64,000 nt of DNA from an uncultured Erysipelotrichaceae bacterium (GTDB lineage: Bacteria > Bacillota_I > Bacilli_A > RFN20 > CAG-826), in NCBI GenBank assembly GCA_902773005.1, contig CACYCS010000093.1, forward strand, positions 1 through 64,000, read 5' to 3'. Positions within the stretch are counted from its first letter, which is position 1. Each line of letters opens with the position of its first letter. A program made the translations under genes and the position numbers. Of the stretch, positions 62,924-64,000 are shown piece by piece. Under the pieces are notes generated by a model that searched no databases, was not told the origin of the DNA, and saw nothing but the letters and a program-made list of their open reading frames with translations.

Positions 62924-64000
62924 TCGAATTCTAGCTCCGCATCTCCGATTGGGCTGTGCGCCTTGAATTGGATCTTGTTTCCGCTGCCGTCAGGTTCGAT
63001 GACCGCAAGGGCGCAACCATAATAAGTGGATGTCCAATCGTTTTTGTATCCGTCCTTGTTGAAGGGGCAAGCATGGCCAAGGGCGATGAGCTTCCCTCCT
63101 TCGACTCGGACTTCGATCTTTTCGCGTAGCATCGGCTTGCGATTGCCTTCTTTGTCGCCCAAAGTCAAATGGACGTAACGAAGGTCGTTGAAGTCAGGAT
63201 GGACTTCATCGAGCCGGGCCATGAGCGCGTTTTCCTTGCCTGCGGTCGATAGTGAATATGTTCCTAGTTCTTTTCCGTTATCGTCCAAAGCCCGGGCGGT
63301 TAAAGTGCCGGAAGCGTATCGAATGCGGAATTTCGTCATGCCCGATTTATGGGATTTCCCTTTGGCGACGACTTTGTCATTTAGCACTAGCTCGATGCGC
63401 GGAGCGGTACAATAGACTTCGACATCGGCTGGCTTGCCTTCTTGGCCTTCGTAGGACCAAGAGGGGATGGCGTTAGACATCTTCCAGGCGGAAGGGGAAT
63501 GCTTTTCGCCAGTATGGTGGACGGGAACGACGGCCATCGCGATGACTTCCTGCTCGAAGGCGACCCTGGTGTATAGCGCTTCGCCTAGCTCGTCTCCGAT
63601 TAAGTCGACTCGCCCAGCGCCTGCGCCAAGCCAACCTGGGGCTTTGGCAAACGTCTCGGCGTATTCTTTGTATTCCCATGCGCCGATGCCGATTTCGCCT
63701 AGATAGTCGAGGCCGGTCCAAACGAAATCGCCGATGATATTCGGATATTTCTTTGCGAGGGACATGAATTCGACGGTGTCTTTGCAGAAGGTCTCGCTTC
63801 CGACGATCATGCGGTCTTTGTATTTATTCGAATCGTGCTTATAGCGCCTGATGCCATAGTTATATCCCGCGACGTCAAGAGTAGCGAACACGCCTTTGGT
63901 CTTGCGGTCGACGATAGGCCATGTGGCACCCCATTTCATGAACGAATCGCCAAGTAACCCCTGCATGTTGTTGAAGAATTCGCTTCCGACCGCTTGCTTT
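62920..64000 (-). CDS. GH2 beta-glycosidase, C-terminal part (continues past the window)
   Basis: The frame is open to the last base of the window (preceding codons read KQAVGSEFFNN), so the N-terminal part is missing. About 360 residues are visible. They cover the end of the GH2 TIM barrel, with the nucleophile Glu in IVGSETF and the IIGDFVWTGLDYLGE block, then the DUF4982-type domain and a closing beta-sandwich (VEVYCTAPRIELVLNDKVVA). The layout fits beta-galactosidases or beta-glucuronidases of gut bacteria. It precedes the patatin gene in one unit. Confidence 0.85.
   Translation of the reverse strand, partial: KQAVGSEFFNNMQGLLGDSFMKWGATWPIVDRKTKGVFATLDVAGYNYGIRRYKHDSNKYKDRMIVGSETFCKDTVEFMSLAKKYPNIIGDFVWTGLDYLGEIGIGAWEYKEYAETFAKAPGWLGAGAGRVDLIGDELGEALYTRVAFEQEVIAMAVVPVHHTGEKHSPSAWKMSNAIPSWSYEGQEGKPADVEVYCTAPRIELVLNDKVVAKGKSHKSGMTKFRIRYASGTLTARALDDNGKELGTYSLSTAGKENALMARLDEVHPDFNDLRYVHLTLGDKEGNRKPMLREKIEVRVEGGKLIALGHACPFNKDGYKNDWTSTYYGCALAVIEPDGSGNKIQFKAHSPIGDAELEFE

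Overview
The window is about 50% GC, uses TGA as a stop (so not the Mycoplasma code) and mostly AGGAGG-type ribosome binding sites. It carries many low-GC Gram-positive families: an OhrR-like MarR, LytTR/AgrC-type two-component genes, LRR_5 and InlB_B surface repeats, MBOAT acyltransferase genes, and lipoproteins with a cysteine lipobox. It looks like a chromosomal segment of an uncultured gut or rumen Bacillota, probably Bacilli/Erysipelotrichia-like, that lives on plant or host glycans. No rRNA, tRNA, transposase, integrase or CRISPR array was seen.

Layout. 1-6.2 kb: a 5'-truncated glycoside hydrolase family 3 (GH3) gene, fructokinase, an AAA ATPase with a repeat array at its promoter, and a GH32 sucrose hydrolase. 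6.2-10.6 kb: an accessory island with a DUF3990 ADP-ribosyltransferase-like protein, an HTH protein and a HipA-like kinase. It has its own operators and carries a 139-bp duplicated tail of the HTH gene upstream. 10.6-10.9 kb: the facing stumps of an AraC regulator and a GH78 rhamnosidase. 10.9-20.1 kb: two membrane-tethered GH3 enzymes with inverted domain order around a LytTR/GHKL two-component pair, with a LytTR-type operator before the second. 20.2-25.2 kb: an MBOAT O-acyltransferase operon with two SGNH-like partners fused to surface repeats. 25.4-36.2 kb: GH2 beta-galactosidase, acyl-CoA ligase-like protein, membrane esterase, two tiny ORFs plus a tandem pair of structured RNAs, a second esterase, a GH43 lipoprotein and a PAP2 phosphatase.

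36.5-42.4 kb: TetR and small membrane genes, then a redox group (glutaredoxin-like, flavodoxin, OhrR-like regulator, disulfide oxidoreductase) and an FAD oxidoreductase. 42.5-47.4 kb: class II aldolase, an OB-fold lipoprotein, thymidylate synthase and an unusual DHFR-ASCH fusion. 47.7-49.7 kb: an unrecognised gene opposite a free-standing DUF6883-type toxin domain and its DUF4926 partner. 49.8-57.4 kb: membrane proteins, a tyrosine phosphatase and a cell-envelope glycan group (mutase-like FAD protein, GtrA, two large membrane glycosyltransferase-like proteins). 57.5-64 kb: MFS sugar transporter, Zn-phospholipase C-like protein, VUT transporter, SDR, patatin and a GH2 gene running off the end.

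How the parts fit: surface GH3, GH43, GH2 and esterases release sugars, which the MFS carrier, GH32, fructokinase and aldolase process. The two-component pair probably senses an extracellular signal and drives at least one GH3 gene. The parts most likely to be undescribed are the DUF3990-HTH-HipA module, the tandem RNA pair with complementary loops, the SGNH-LRR acyltransferase partners and the DHFR-ASCH fusion. Several genes also appear to be transcribed as leaderless mRNAs, and a CG-alternating tract recurs ahead of gene starts.
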